Part shown: positions 56,555-64,000 of the stretch, in pieces
Numbering within the stretch: the stretch's first letter is position 1
How the letters are laid out: each line of letters opens with the position of its first letter
DNA from: Candidatus Obscuribacter sp.
GTDB taxonomy: Bacteria; Cyanobacteriota; Vampirovibrionia; Obscuribacterales; Obscuribacteraceae
Direction: 5' to 3'
Assembly (NCBI GenBank): GCA_016712465.1
Contig: JADJQZ010000009.1
Location: forward strand, 16,089 to 80,088
DNA length: 64,000 nt
Notes under the pieces: model-generated
Databases searched by the model: none
What the model was told of the DNA's origin: nothing
What the model saw: only the letters and a program-made list of their open reading frames with translations
Position numbers and translations under genes: made by a program

Positions 56555-56851
56555 GCCATCATCCTCGTGACAGACCATATTGTTGCCTCTACTGACGGTA
56601 TCACCGTCCAGGTGCCGCTCCTGGCACTTCCAGCAATTGTCATACCGAATTAACTGCAGGGTATCACCCACAACGCTCACCAGTGCACCATCGTAGCCAT
56701 TCGTGTGCTTCTCTTTATCCTGCCTTGCGGCGTGCGACCCTCTCAGGTCGCGCCGAAGGATTTTGAATTCGATCTACTTCTCACACCTATTTACTGGGGA
56801 ACTAATGAAGGTGGGAGAAACCAACCCAATACTATTGCCAGGCAAGCTAAC
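56555..56851. other. Leader region of the module B relaxase operon
   Basis: About 300 bp upstream of the ribbon-helix-helix gene without a credible gene. By position oriT of module B could lie here or just beyond. No palindrome comparable to 5187-5226 was found by eye. Confidence 0.3.
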
Positions 56852-56877
56852 GAGGGGATGGCCGAAGCCATCCCCTC
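56852..56877 (-). terminator. Perfect hairpin downstream of the small gene 56884
   Basis: GAGGGGATGGC and GCCATCCCCTC form a perfect 11-bp stem with a CGAA loop, starting 7 nt beyond the stop of the gene at 56884. No U-tract follows. Confidence 0.5.
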
Positions 56878-56883
56878 CAAGCA

Positions 56884-57150
56884 TCAATCTTGAGCTTCTT
56901 CTACCGGAGCTTTGCTACCGTCTTGAACACCGGGCAAAATACCCGACTCCAGACTGCCTTGCGGCGATTGTGTACTGCTTTGCCGTGAACCTGCCGCCGG
57001 CGGCTGCGAGGTGGTTGAAAGTGTGTCACTCTTCTTCCTTGGGGCATGCTTCTTCTCCTTGGGATAATCTTCAGGAAAGGCTTCTTCCAGTCGGCGGCTA
57101 TAACAACCGCGCACTCTAAAAGCTTTTGCTTGAGGGTGGGATTCTTTCAT
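56884..57150 (-). CDS. Small hydrophilic protein
   Basis: The 88-residue frame has an ideal SD (GGAGG, 6 nt before the ATG) and a hairpin just after its stop. The protein is charged and Ser/Pro-rich, probably disordered, with a RVRGCYSRRLEEAFPEDYPK start. No family is recognised. The gene signals make it credible despite the low complexity. Confidence 0.45.
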   Translation of the reverse strand: MKESHPQAKAFRVRGCYSRRLEEAFPEDYPKEKKHAPRKKSDTLSTTSQPPAAGSRQSSTQSPQGSLESGILPGVQDGSKAPVEEAQD

Positions 57151-57578
57151 GGAGCGCCTCCGTTAATTTGACCGGCGATAGTCCCAATAGCCGGGGACCA
57201 CCACCTGTGATTTTGCTTTCAGCAGATAGAGCCTTGCCAGTGGAAATACTGGAATAGGGCTTGCTACTTCTGCTAAGGCACACTGTGCCTTTAAAAACAT
57301 TGACGCCGATACTTGTTAGAGCATTTGAGTCGGCGGTAATTTGGACAGTCGAAAACAAATTAGGACGGTTTTCGAGGTCGCTTTCCAAGCTCTCGGAAGA
57401 TGCTTGCGAAAGTGCGCCATATACAATTTACCACTCAATCATCTGCACTAACTGGGGTAAACCCGGGGTCTTCATTTAGTCTTTTTTAGACGCATTTGGG
57501 GAACTTTTACTCCTTTGAAAAGTCTCAATTGGTCCCGCTTTCTAGAACTCAGACATCGAAGATATAGACCTTTATTGA
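57151..57578. other. About 430 bp without recognisable gene
   Basis: A small hairpin CCGGC/GCCGG (57173-57195) lies upstream of the small gene, recalling the larger leader palindromes of this module. Nothing else is identified. Confidence 0.35.
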
Positions 57579-57637
57579 GCCACCACCCGGAGTATCGGGA
57601 GCCATATTTCAGGCTCCCGCTTAACTCCGGGGTGGCT
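57579..57637 (-). terminator. Long hairpin downstream of helical protein 1
   Basis: Nested perfect arms GCCACC/GGTGGC, CCCGGAGT/ACTCCGGG and CGGGAGCC/GGCTCCCG enclose an 8-nt loop. It lies 18 nt beyond the stop of the 57655 gene on the minus strand. The stem is unusually long for a terminator and has no U-tract. Confidence 0.5.
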
Positions 57638-57654
57638 AGCCGGAAAGCTTACCC

Positions 57655-58212
57655 CTACGGCTGGTGTTCCTGGTCAAATCCAGCCAGCTCTGCCACGACA
57701 CGATCTTGATATTCGAGGATCTTTTCGTAAGCGAAAATGGCATCTTGGGACTCGTCGATTCCGGCGTGGAAGAGAACCAGAATAGAGAGAAGCTCTAGAC
57801 TGGTCTGGTCTAACTCGTCAAAGGCCCAGTCGGCTACTCGCTCAGCCACCTTAAAAATAGGGTTGCCGAGTGTTTCGAGATCGAACCGCAAAAGAAACCC
57901 GCAGGCATGAGATGCAGTGAGTGTTCTCGATTCCCTGAAACGCGTGATCGCATCTTCGAGAAGTGTTACAGCCTCCCCCATACGCCCGGCGTCGTAACTG
58001 CGCTCAACCAGATAGGCATAGTGGTCAAGGAGCTGCTTTTCGATGACCAGAACAAATGACTCTTGTGCTTTGAGCCCAGCATATGTGGTCGTGAGCTCTC
58101 CGCCGGTGGCCCTGGCGGCGCCTTTACCGACCCACATAACTTGTGGTCTCTTCTTGCCCTCAGGCAAGGAGCCTTCTCCGAAATTTCCATCGTTTTTCTT
58201 GTTTGGACCCAT
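57655..58212 (-). CDS. Helical protein of unknown function (paralogue 1)
   Basis: The ~185-residue protein starts at ATG 58212 with AAGGAG 6 nt upstream. After a Lys/Gly-rich start it is almost wholly helical, with AGRMGEAVTLLEDAITRFRE resembling a TPR-like helical hairpin. It aligns with the product of the next gene upstream (58321-58902) along ~110 residues: R-EA-L...RT...C..L...D/N. The two are tandem paralogues. No known domain is recognised. Confidence 0.7.
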   Translation of the reverse strand: MGPNKKNDGNFGEGSLPEGKKRPQVMWVGKGAARATGGELTTTYAGLKAQESFVLVIEKQLLDHYAYLVERSYDAGRMGEAVTLLEDAITRFRESRTLTASHACGFLLRFDLETLGNPIFKVAERVADWAFDELDQTSLELLSILVLFHAGIDESQDAIFAYEKILEYQDRVVAELAGFDQEHQP

Positions 58213-58276
58213 ATTTCTCCTTTGCAAGGGGCGCTGCTGCCACCCCCTGCATTTCTTGTGTTTGTCTTACTGTTCA

Positions 58277-58312
58277 AGAAAGAGAGCCAGCGGCTCATGC
58301 CGCCGGCTCTCT
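58277..58312 (-). terminator. Hairpin between the two helical-protein genes
   Basis: AGAGAGCC-A-GCGG pairs with CCGC-C-GGCTCTCT around CTCATG. On the minus strand it is followed by TTTCTT, so it can end transcription of the 58321 gene. It also lies 70 nt upstream of the next gene. Confidence 0.65.
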
Positions 58313-58320
58313 CTACTCAC

Positions 58321-58902
58321 CTAGATGCTATTGGGCTCTTCTAACTCATCGAAGTAAGCGTCTAGCTCTTTAGCCAGTCGATAGTCGATCTCCTGCATAT
58401 CGGACAGTAAAGCTGAAGCTCCTGGAACACCAACAAGGGCACGCCTGAGGAAGCGCACCGTGGAGATAACATCCCAGAGACTGCCCTGGTCTGCCCGGTG
58501 GTAGCACCACACAGCAAACTCATAGAGCACATCGAAACAGTCTTGCTCCAGACTAAGTAAGCTGATCTGCTCCAGCCACTCGCAGACATGATCTGGACAG
58601 ATGGTCCGGTCGGCTTTGAGCTTTGCGAAATCCTTCGCCATAAGCTCCGCCGCCTCTTTTCTGCGCCCATTATCCAAAAGCTCGTTAATATTCTTAGGGC
58701 TGGTCTCGATAAAATTCAGAGTCGCCTGGCTAGGCTCAGTTCCGTCGTAGCTTTCGTCTAAATAGAGCCTTAAATTAGCTCCAGCTAGAGACTTCTCAAT
58801 ATCTCGACGCTTTCCTCTTCTTGACTCTCTATCAACGGCCCGGCGGTGCCTGCCAAAACGGTGTACGCGACCACACGCGCGGTCAGAGTGCTTTTCACCC
58901 AT
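58321..58902 (-). CDS. Helical protein of unknown function (paralogue 2)
   Basis: The 193-residue protein starts at ATG 58902 with AAGGAGG 5 nt upstream. A basic Arg-rich start (~35 residues) is followed by an all-helical domain (DNGRRKEAAELMAKDFAKLK, then CPDHVCEWLEQI), similar to the product of 57655-58212. A hairpin abuts the SD (58915-58947). The function is unknown; the pair lies in the presumed leading region of module B. Confidence 0.7.
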   Translation of the reverse strand: MGEKHSDRACGRVHRFGRHRRAVDRESRRGKRRDIEKSLAGANLRLYLDESYDGTEPSQATLNFIETSPKNINELLDNGRRKEAAELMAKDFAKLKADRTICPDHVCEWLEQISLLSLEQDCFDVLYEFAVWCYHRADQGSLWDVISTVRFLRRALVGVPGASALLSDMQEIDYRLAKELDAYFDELEEPNSI

Positions 58903-58914
58903 ATTCCTCCTTCT

Positions 58915-58947
58915 CCGGAAGTGCAAAGTAAGACAGCACCTTCCGGC
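58915..58947 (-). promoter_or_regulatory. Hairpin abutting the SD of helical protein 2
   Basis: CCGGAA-GTGC pairs with GCAC-C-TTCCGG over 33 nt. The arm ends 3 nt before the AAGGAGG SD, as in the other leading-region genes. Confidence 0.5.
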
Positions 58948-59632
58948 TAAAACTTGTTTCGTTAATGACTTGAGATAGCTCTGAGCTTCTTCTTCGGAAC
59001 TTCAGCCCCTACTGCCAGGCTCAAACATCTCGTGGTGATTTCTAAAACTCATGACTCAAATCTGGACCGACCGGTCCCATAGCAGTAGAGATTTAGATTT
59101 AAGAAAGAGCGGAAACTCTCGGAAGAGTAAGCCACTTTTGACAGACGATCTCGACCACCAAAATTACGGGGTCCGACTCGACTGCTCGCACTATACCAAA
59201 CCTGCAGAAAAAAGCAACAGCAGCCCCGAAAGGCAAACAGGTGCCTATTCTCGCCTCCACTCCTCCCCTGCTCAAATCACATACAAAAAGACAATTGCCT
59301 ATAGCTTTTCGCACCTAGATTTCTTGCCTCGCTGGGAAAAAACCGGAATGTCAGACACAGCACATAACACCCTTAGCCAAGGGACTCTGCTGAAAATTCC
59401 GCCTGCAGGTAGCAATCGGACCGGACCCGATCGGACGAGGTGCAAACACTAACCACTTCCAGGTCCCAGTTCGGCGGCACTTCAATCGTCGAACCAGATT
59501 CACCCGAGCACTTGGCCGCGACAAAGCTAAAACCATCTGTCAGCCAGGTCCTTCAACTGTAGTCCTCGCCGCAACATTAATCCCGCCTTATCCCCCCAAA
59601 ATGCAACCCTGAAATAACCCGACCCGCTAATG
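58948..59632. other. About 680 bp without recognisable gene
   Basis: A plus-strand frame (59051-59452) has no SD and a low-complexity product, so it is not counted as a gene. No other feature was found before the radC terminator. Confidence 0.4.
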
Positions 59633-59657
59633 AAAAGCCGCCCATTTCTGAGCGGCT
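59633..59657 (-). terminator. Rho-independent terminator of radC
   Basis: On the minus strand AGCCGC (with TC) pairs with GCGGCT around AGAAAT, followed by TTTTC. It begins 15 nt beyond the radC stop. Confidence 0.7.
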
Positions 59658-59672
59658 CCTCTCGTTTTCGTC

Positions 59673-60143
59673 TCAGCTATTCCAGAGATGCGGCTCAAAC
59701 TCTCGTATGCTCCGCGTTCCATTCGAACTGACTATGATGTGATCGAGCACCCCCACACCTAAAAGTTGTCCGGCTGCAATTAGCTTCTCGGTAGTCTCTA
59801 TGTCCTCCTGGCTCGGCTTCAAACTCCCGGCTGGGTGGTTGTGGGCCACTATGATGGCGTAAGAGTTGGCTATCAGGGCCGCCTTGAATACCTCCCGCGG
59901 ATGCACCAAAGACGCGCTAATCGTCCCTCTCGAAACTAGGTGCCACCCGATTACCTGATTTTTTGCATCCAGATGGAAGCTGACGAAATTCTCTTCCGCC
60001 TGCAACTTCAGTGGCTCAACAAACCTCTCTATGTCCCCCGGACACCCTATCTGCTGCGGCCTCACCCCCGGCTCCTTAATGAGCGCTAGCCGTATCTCCG
60101 GCACTATGTACTTAAGGTGTTTCTTCAATACTCGACTATTCAT
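59673..60143 (-). CDS. radC: RadC-type JAB/MPN-domain protein
   Basis: The 156-residue protein has the JAB metalloprotease-like motif with Glu51, H101-N-H103 in AHNHPAGSLKPS and Asp114, as in RadC proteins. The N-terminal helix-hairpin-helix of chromosomal RadC is absent. The frame opens at 60308, but ATG 60143 with AGAGGG 7 nt upstream starts the conserved part. Short plasmid RadC proteins are common near conjugative leading regions. The biochemical role of RadC is not settled. Confidence 0.88.
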   Translation of the reverse strand: MNSRVLKKHLKYIVPEIRLALIKEPGVRPQQIGCPGDIERFVEPLKLQAEENFVSFHLDAKNQVIGWHLVSRGTISASLVHPREVFKAALIANSYAIIVAHNHPAGSLKPSQEDIETTEKLIAAGQLLGVGVLDHIIVSSNGTRSIREFEPHLWNS

Positions 60144-60225
60144 CTTCAATCCCTCTCTCTTGCTAGCTCCAAATCCAGGGGCGCAGCGCCGCCCCTGCGG
60201 GCTGCCTGAATAGCGGCGCACCCGG

Positions 60226-60330
60226 GTCCCGGCAGCAATGAGGGTTGAGCGGTAAATGGAGGGGACCCGCACAGCGGGGAGGACGCCGTTTAAGGAGCGA
60301 TTCCCCATTGCTGCCGGGGGGTCGCTGCTA
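60226..60330 (-). promoter_or_regulatory. Long palindrome upstream of radC
   Basis: CCGGCAGCAATG (60229-60240) and CATTGCTGCCGG (60306-60317) are perfect 12-bp arms 65 nt apart. Further pairs extend it outward. It ends about 85 nt before the radC start, farther than in the ssb leaders. Confidence 0.5.
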
Positions 60331-60339
60331 GGCTCTAGC

Positions 60340-60368
60340 CAGGCAGGGGATTAGCAAGCCCCTGCCTG
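60340..60368 (-). other. Perfect hairpin between ssb and radC of module B
   Basis: CAGGCAGGGG and CCCCTGCCTG form a 10-bp stem with a 9-nt loop. No U-tract follows, so it is a structural element rather than a clear terminator. Confidence 0.5.
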
Positions 60369-60507
60369 TCAGTAGTGCAATTAGCGAAACCTAAACGGGG
60401 CAAGCTTTCGCAGACACCCAGTTTGACAGTGACGACAGAGTCACCCGACAAACTCTCCTAAGGCGAAAATCCAGCGCAATAAAGCACTAAAAAGAAACCC
60501 GGAGCGA

Positions 60508-60542
60508 AGAAAAGAAGAGGCAGGAGCTATCCCCTGCCTCTT
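60508..60542 (-). terminator. Rho-independent terminator of ssb copy B
   Basis: On the minus strand AAGAGGCAGG pairs with CCTGCCTCTT around an 8-nt loop and is followed by CTTTTCTT. It begins 5 nt beyond the ssb stop. Confidence 0.8.
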
Positions 60543-60546
60543 TAAG

Positions 60547-60948
60547 TTAGCCTTTGACTGCAGCGAGCCGTTTGGCTTTGGTGTTCGGTCTTTCGGTTTC
60601 AGATTCCGAACCTGTGCTCGGCTTCTTGCCACAAAGATGGAACGATGTGAGCTTTATCACGGGCTTTGTCATTTGGACCGTCACCCCATTTATCTCTTTG
60701 TTGTAGTGGGATAGAGCCAGCCTGCCGACAAGTACTACTTCGCGTCCCTTCGTTATCGTTTTGAGGACTCGCTCCCCAAGTCCGTTCCAGGCGTCCACAT
60801 CAAGCCACAGTGTCTTTTCTTCGTCGGTATTTGAGGAGTACTCCTTTACCGCTATTGAGAATTTGACCACCTTGTTGCCTGTATCTCCGAAGGAAACTGA
60901 AGAGGGAGTCTGACCGACGTGACCTACGAGTTGGATTTGGTTGTTCAT
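60547..60948 (-). CDS. ssb: Single-stranded DNA-binding protein, copy B
   Basis: The 133-residue OB-fold protein starts MNNQIQLVGHVGQTP and keeps the SSB core (KFSIAVKEY, TLWLDVDAWN and LVGRLALSHY). The frame opens at 60963, but ATG 60948 has GGAGG 8 nt upstream and matches the first copy. The tail is basic and ends KRLAAVKG without an acidic tip, as in copy A. A 137-nt palindrome abuts its SD. Confidence 0.92.
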   Translation of the reverse strand: MNNQIQLVGHVGQTPSSVSFGDTGNKVVKFSIAVKEYSSNTDEEKTLWLDVDAWNGLGERVLKTITKGREVVLVGRLALSHYNKEINGVTVQMTKPVIKLTSFHLCGKKPSTGSESETERPNTKAKRLAAVKG

Positions 60949-60959
60949 ATAGTGCACCT

Positions 60960-61096
60960 CCAAGTGCTGTGTTTAAGTGCAACCCTGAAGGCGTGGCTTG
61001 GCGATGGCGCATGGACGCGAAGCGCCCCGCAGGGGTCTGCCATTGCCGCCCATCGCCAAGTTATGCCAGCCTCTGCACTGGTTTAACACAGCTTGG
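60960..61096 (-). promoter_or_regulatory. 137-nt imperfect palindrome abutting the ssb ribosome binding site
   Basis: CCAAGTGCTGTGTTTAA pairs with TTTAACACAGCTTGG, GTGCA with TGCA(C), and CTTGGCGATGG (60997-61007) with CCATCGCCAAG (61050-61060). A GC-rich hairpin lies inside. The lower arm ends at the GGAGG of ssb. The layout matches the leader of ssb copy A at 6344-6463, although the sequence differs. Confidence 0.6.
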
Positions 61097-61098
61097 AG

Positions 61099-61578
61099 GT
61101 AAACACAAAGAACAACCAATACCACGTGTGGTCTCGCGGTCAGCACCACAAAAGTTTCCGCCGGTAGGCAACAACGTGTGTCAAATTTCGCGGTAAAGGA
61201 GTGCCCTTCCGGCGAAGAAAAGCCCGGCGCTGATGTGAACCAAGAACGGCATGGGCTAGTCCCAAAACATCAAGGGCGCGAAGTTGTCGGCTGGCTGGCT
61301 CCTCCCAACAAAGAGTAAATGGGCGTCCAAAGACAAGCCTGTGGCTCACTCGTTCCAACATGGCAAGAAGCCGGGTTCGGATTTGAAACCGCCGAACTCC
61401 ATAGCCTGGCAGCGCAGTCAATGGCTATTGAGGCAGGGGTAGCCCTTCATCTCCTGAGCGCAGGCAAACAAAATGAACAAGCCTGACAAGGCTTCGGTTC
61501 TGGTACCTGTTATGCAGCTCATATGAAACCTGACCCGTCCCGTAAATGCTTCTATACCCTCTCTCAAGAACCCTTAGA
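61099..61578. other. About 480 bp without recognisable gene
   Basis: Two short minus-strand frames occur without SD or recognisable product. In module A the matching place holds the gp88-like and sigma factor genes, which are missing here. Confidence 0.4.
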
Positions 61579-61814
61579 GCCAACCTGACATAGTGGAGGC
61601 ACCTGGGCAGATGAGCCAATCGCCATCAAAGAGAGCGTCAGACATACAGAAAGGCGGCTTTAGATATTTTATAGATATTCAATCAATATCCACCCTTGAG
61701 CCGTCGCATATTGGTCTAGTTCAAGCTTCTGACAATTCCGGGCGCTCTCTTGCGCCTGCTTCACCGCCACCTTTGGCAGCCATATTTTTCTTCCTTAGAC
61801 GTTTTCCGGGGTAG

Positions 61815-61842
61815 TGGAACTATCCTCGAAACCCGCTATTCT
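61815..61842 (+). promoter_or_regulatory. Candidate promoter of the structured RNA, copy 2
   Basis: TGGAAC (61815-61820), 16 bp and TATTCT (61837-61842) match the boxes in copy 1. Confidence 0.4.
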
Positions 61843-61848
61843 TAATGC

Positions 61849-62053
61849 ATACACGGTGAGCGGTGACCAATCTGGTTCATTGCTTTGAGCCGAGGGGCAT
61901 TGTGGAAACACCAGGTCTGCGCAGACCCGAAACTGTAGCAACTCGCCCGCTACCTGCCGAAACTGACTGACGCAGTAGAAATATCGAGTCCTCGCAAGCG
62001 GACTGTCAGACGATAGCTTAAAGACCGCCGCAGTTTATTCTGGGCGGTCCTTT
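61849..62053 (+). ncRNA. Candidate structured RNA, copy 2
   Basis: The segment holds the same series of hairpins as copy 1. The loop of the GTAGC...GCTAC hairpin changes from AACGAGCC to AACTCGCC while the stem is kept. The terminator stem GACCGCC/GGCGGTC with CTTTTG follows at 62023-62053. Confidence 0.5.
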
Positions 62054-62242
62054 TGTTGCTGCCGCCGGCGGATTGTTGGAGGCCATTTCAACATAGCTGG
62101 GGAGCTAGGGAGCTTGGAAGGCGGCTGGCAATGTGGGTTTAAGATCGATTGCGGCATAGTATAGTAGAAGGTGAAAAAGAGAAAAAAGAGGGAGCCGTAA
62201 AGAGCACTGCCTGGGGGCGGTGATAAATACGACTCCCAAAAG

Positions 62243-62467
62243 GGTGTGTGGTTGGGCGTTTCAGCCTACAAGACGCAGCGATGAAACATATCGATCGTTA
62301 CCGGACGTTGGCAGATAATTCTGGCAGCGTATTTGGTGGCATCAGCTTTCTGCTCCTTTTCGGCTTTTAAAAGCAAAAACGTGCAGGAAATCTACAGAGT
62401 CTTTCAAGCCACCGGACGGACACGAACAGAACTTTTGACTTTGCAGGGCACTTCTGAAAGTGGCAAC
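62243..62467. other. Short intergenic region
   Basis: About 225 bp between the conserved block and the possible immunity gene. Nothing recognisable is present. Confidence 0.35.
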
Positions 62468-63050
62468 TCACTTCTTTATCCAATAGAAGGGTCCAGAGTT
62501 GCGGGGTCCTTTAACAAAACTCCAACCTTGACTCTGCAATTCATAAACTTCTGGGCTGTACCTATATTTGCCGTTTAAGGGATTGGGATCAGAGGATGGC
62601 GTTCTTGTTTTGGTGATTAACATTGTCCCAACTATGGTTCCCTTTATGAGAATTACTCGAAATCTACTGTAAAGTTCCTTGAGTGAATTGTTGCAAAACT
62701 GCTGAGTACCAGTCTCATCAAGCCAATATGGTTGGACACCCGCCCTTGTGAATGTCAGGAGATTGTCTGGATAAATTACCGGTGCTTCAAGCAGCATCCA
62801 TCCTAATTTCGCAGGATTGTATTCATTGTTAGTCTCCGGGGATTCCTTAGCACACCAAAGGTCCTCTTGCCAGCCAAGGGAGCCTGATTGTGGGACCCAG
62901 CTCGTCAATTGGAATAACAGTTATTTGCTGCGTTCTTTGGTGGTGCAGGAAAAAAGTTAGCTGCTCTCTCCTGCCAAAGTCTAGAATTCTTTGCTCAAAC
63001 TGTTCTTGAGTGATAAGAAGGTCTGTATTAGCCACCGATTTACACTCCAA
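62468..63050 (-). pseudogene. Possible immunity gene downstream of RHS copy B, frameshifted
   Basis: Two minus-strand frames appear to be one gene: 62847-63050 (LLITQEQFEQRILDFGRREQ, then LHHQRTQQITVIPIDELG) and 62468-62908 (SLGWQEDLWCAKESPE, then GWMLLEAPVIYPDNLL). They overlap around 62850-62910, where a frameshift would join them into ~175 residues. No family is recognised. Its place just downstream of the RHS tail is that of an immunity gene, but it is unrelated to the lipoprotein in module A. Confidence 0.45.
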
Positions 63051-63124
63051 GCGAATCCAACCGGTATCGTACCATCAAAAAAGGAGGCGAGCAACCGAGC
63101 GGCTCGCCTCCCAGAAGCTAAAGA

Positions 63125-64000
63125 TTAGTAGCCTGAAGTGGACAATGTAACATCCCCATCAGCGCCTAGTAAATCAGCGCCGTTTTTGTTTTCGCGCATA
63201 ACAAGATTCCCATTCTTCAACCTTTTACCTACTTGGTGGAAATGGACCCCGCCATCAGGTTTGTCAAAGATCAGATCAGGAAACCTTTTCCCGTTCGGAG
63301 TATCGACAGCCTGCTCCGGCCTTGTTCCTCCGGCTCGATGCGCCAATCAGGGTGCCTTTTTCTGAATATCGGCTTGTTGCCTCAGGATTTCATTCTGGTG
63401 AGGGGGCGCTCCTTTCTTTCCATACTTGTTTGGTACCCAATTGCTGCTGGGAGTTACGGTAACTTTGGCAGCAGGAAGTCTTTATAGTATTCTGAGCAAC
63501 AGATTGCCCAACCTTGAGAACAGTTCGTCCGGGAATGCCACGAAGAACACCAAGAACGTCAGCAGCCTTACGTGTAACGTTCTCAACCTGCTTTAACGAC
63601 AAGTAGACCGCATAGGTCATTGCAGACTGCTCCATATGCCACCTGGTACTGGTTCATCCTCCATCCCATCAGGATCCGTTAGGTTCATGGGATCATTCTT
63701 AACGTAGGCGTAAAGGTGCAGATCCTCGGTGTACCCAATCGATCGGTCTGCAAGAAGCGGTTGATTCCCGGCCGGTAATAACGCGCCTTGTAGTGGTACA
63801 AGCCAGTCTCGTTATCCCAGCGCTGACCGGTGTAACCAATGGTGGTACCAGTCATGGAAGTTGCTTCACCAAACGGCGAGTACTGATACTTGTTGCCGAC
63901 AACGCCGGAGGCATTTGCCTGAGCAATCACCGAACCGAGGTGGTCATGGTGCAAGTAGGTAACAACGCCGCTTGAGTCGAGCTGAAAGATCGGCTCATGA
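63125..64000 (-). pseudogene. 3' end of a second RHS gene, frameshifted and cut by window edge
   Basis: From the right edge the frame reads through the RHS core (HHDHLGSVIAQANASGVVGN, then RYYRPGINRFLQTD), nearly identical to residues encoded at 10395-10640. A missing base near 63741 breaks it after LQTD. Later pieces are TDPDG (about 63670), TYAVYLSLKQVENVTRKAAD, PSSNWVPNKYGKKGAPPHQN and RFPDLIFDKPDGGVHFHQVG ending at 63125, in different frames. The tip differs completely from that of module A and resembles nuclease-type RHS tips. Confidence 0.8.

Larger units (their letters stand above)
61579..62242 (+). repeat. Conserved ~650 bp non-coding block, copy 2
   Basis: It matches 8441-9095 from GCCAACCTGACATAG to TACGACTCC with many substitutions and small indels. 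All key elements are kept. It has the same position relative to ssb and the RHS-associated genes as copy 1. Confidence 0.7.

Noticed and set aside
59051..59452. 133-residue plus-strand frame
   Set aside because: No SD and a low-complexity Ser/Arg/Thr-rich product without conserved features.

Overview
The window reads as part of a large conjugative or mobilizable bacterial plasmid (or a plasmid-derived integrated element). It carries two type IV coupling proteins, two relaxases, two ribbon-helix-helix accessory genes, two SSB genes, a KfrA-type protein, a primase-type replication protein beside an array of palindromic iterons, several toxin-antitoxin or defence genes, and many mobile elements. 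No rRNA, tRNA or core housekeeping gene is visible, so the host cannot be assigned. Lipobox lipoproteins and RHS/YD-repeat toxins fit a free-living bacterium with a rich mobilome.

Layout. (A) 1-15.9 kb, all on the minus strand, is a first transfer module. In transcription order it holds an ECF sigma factor, a Gp88-like protein and SSB, then a ribbon-helix-helix protein, relaxase, VirD4/TraG ATPase, J-domain membrane protein and a membrane protein cut by the left edge. Upstream of it lie a conserved ~650 bp non-coding block with terminated structured-RNA features, a lipoprotein and a 1,982-residue RHS protein. (B) 16-22 kb holds a lipoprotein/membrane protein pair, a zinc-ribbon repeat protein, kfrA and a serine resolvase. 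(C) 22-31 kb is an insertion-rich zone: an IS21-family element splits a Kelch-like gene, an intact Kelch paralogue follows, and a decayed Tn3-family transposon with 5-bp target duplications splits another reading frame. (D) 31.5-36.8 kb looks like the replication/partition locus: an archaeo-eukaryotic-primase-like protein, a HigA-type regulator, a degenerate primase paralogue, a 500-bp array of GTCTAGAC/GTCCAGAC palindromes, and a DNA-binding coiled-coil gene. (E) 37-51 kb is a defence/toxin island with AbiEi/AbiEii, a PIN toxin with antitoxin, a tyrosine recombinase, an HNH gene split by a second IS21-family element, a three-gene overlapping operon including a proteasome-like hydrolase, and a tyrosine recombinase coupled to a DUF1016 nuclease. 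(F) 51.6-64 kb is a second, diverged copy of the transfer module in the same orientation and order: VirD4, small membrane proteins, relaxase, ribbon-helix-helix, paralogous helical proteins, RadC, SSB, the same ~650 bp non-coding block, a possible immunity gene and a broken RHS tail.

Two patterns stand out. First, genes lying on the SSB side of both relaxase operons (ssb x2, sigma factor, gp88-like, radC, a helical protein) are each preceded by a long imperfect palindrome that usually ends at or near the ribosome binding site. This is the layout expected of single-stranded-DNA promoters in the leading region of conjugative plasmids. Second, the ~650 bp non-coding block is kept in both modules with conserved promoter, hairpins and terminator although the flanking genes have diverged, which suggests a structured RNA or an origin-linked element. 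Several genes carry frameshifts, some at homopolymers; decay and sequencing error cannot be separated here.
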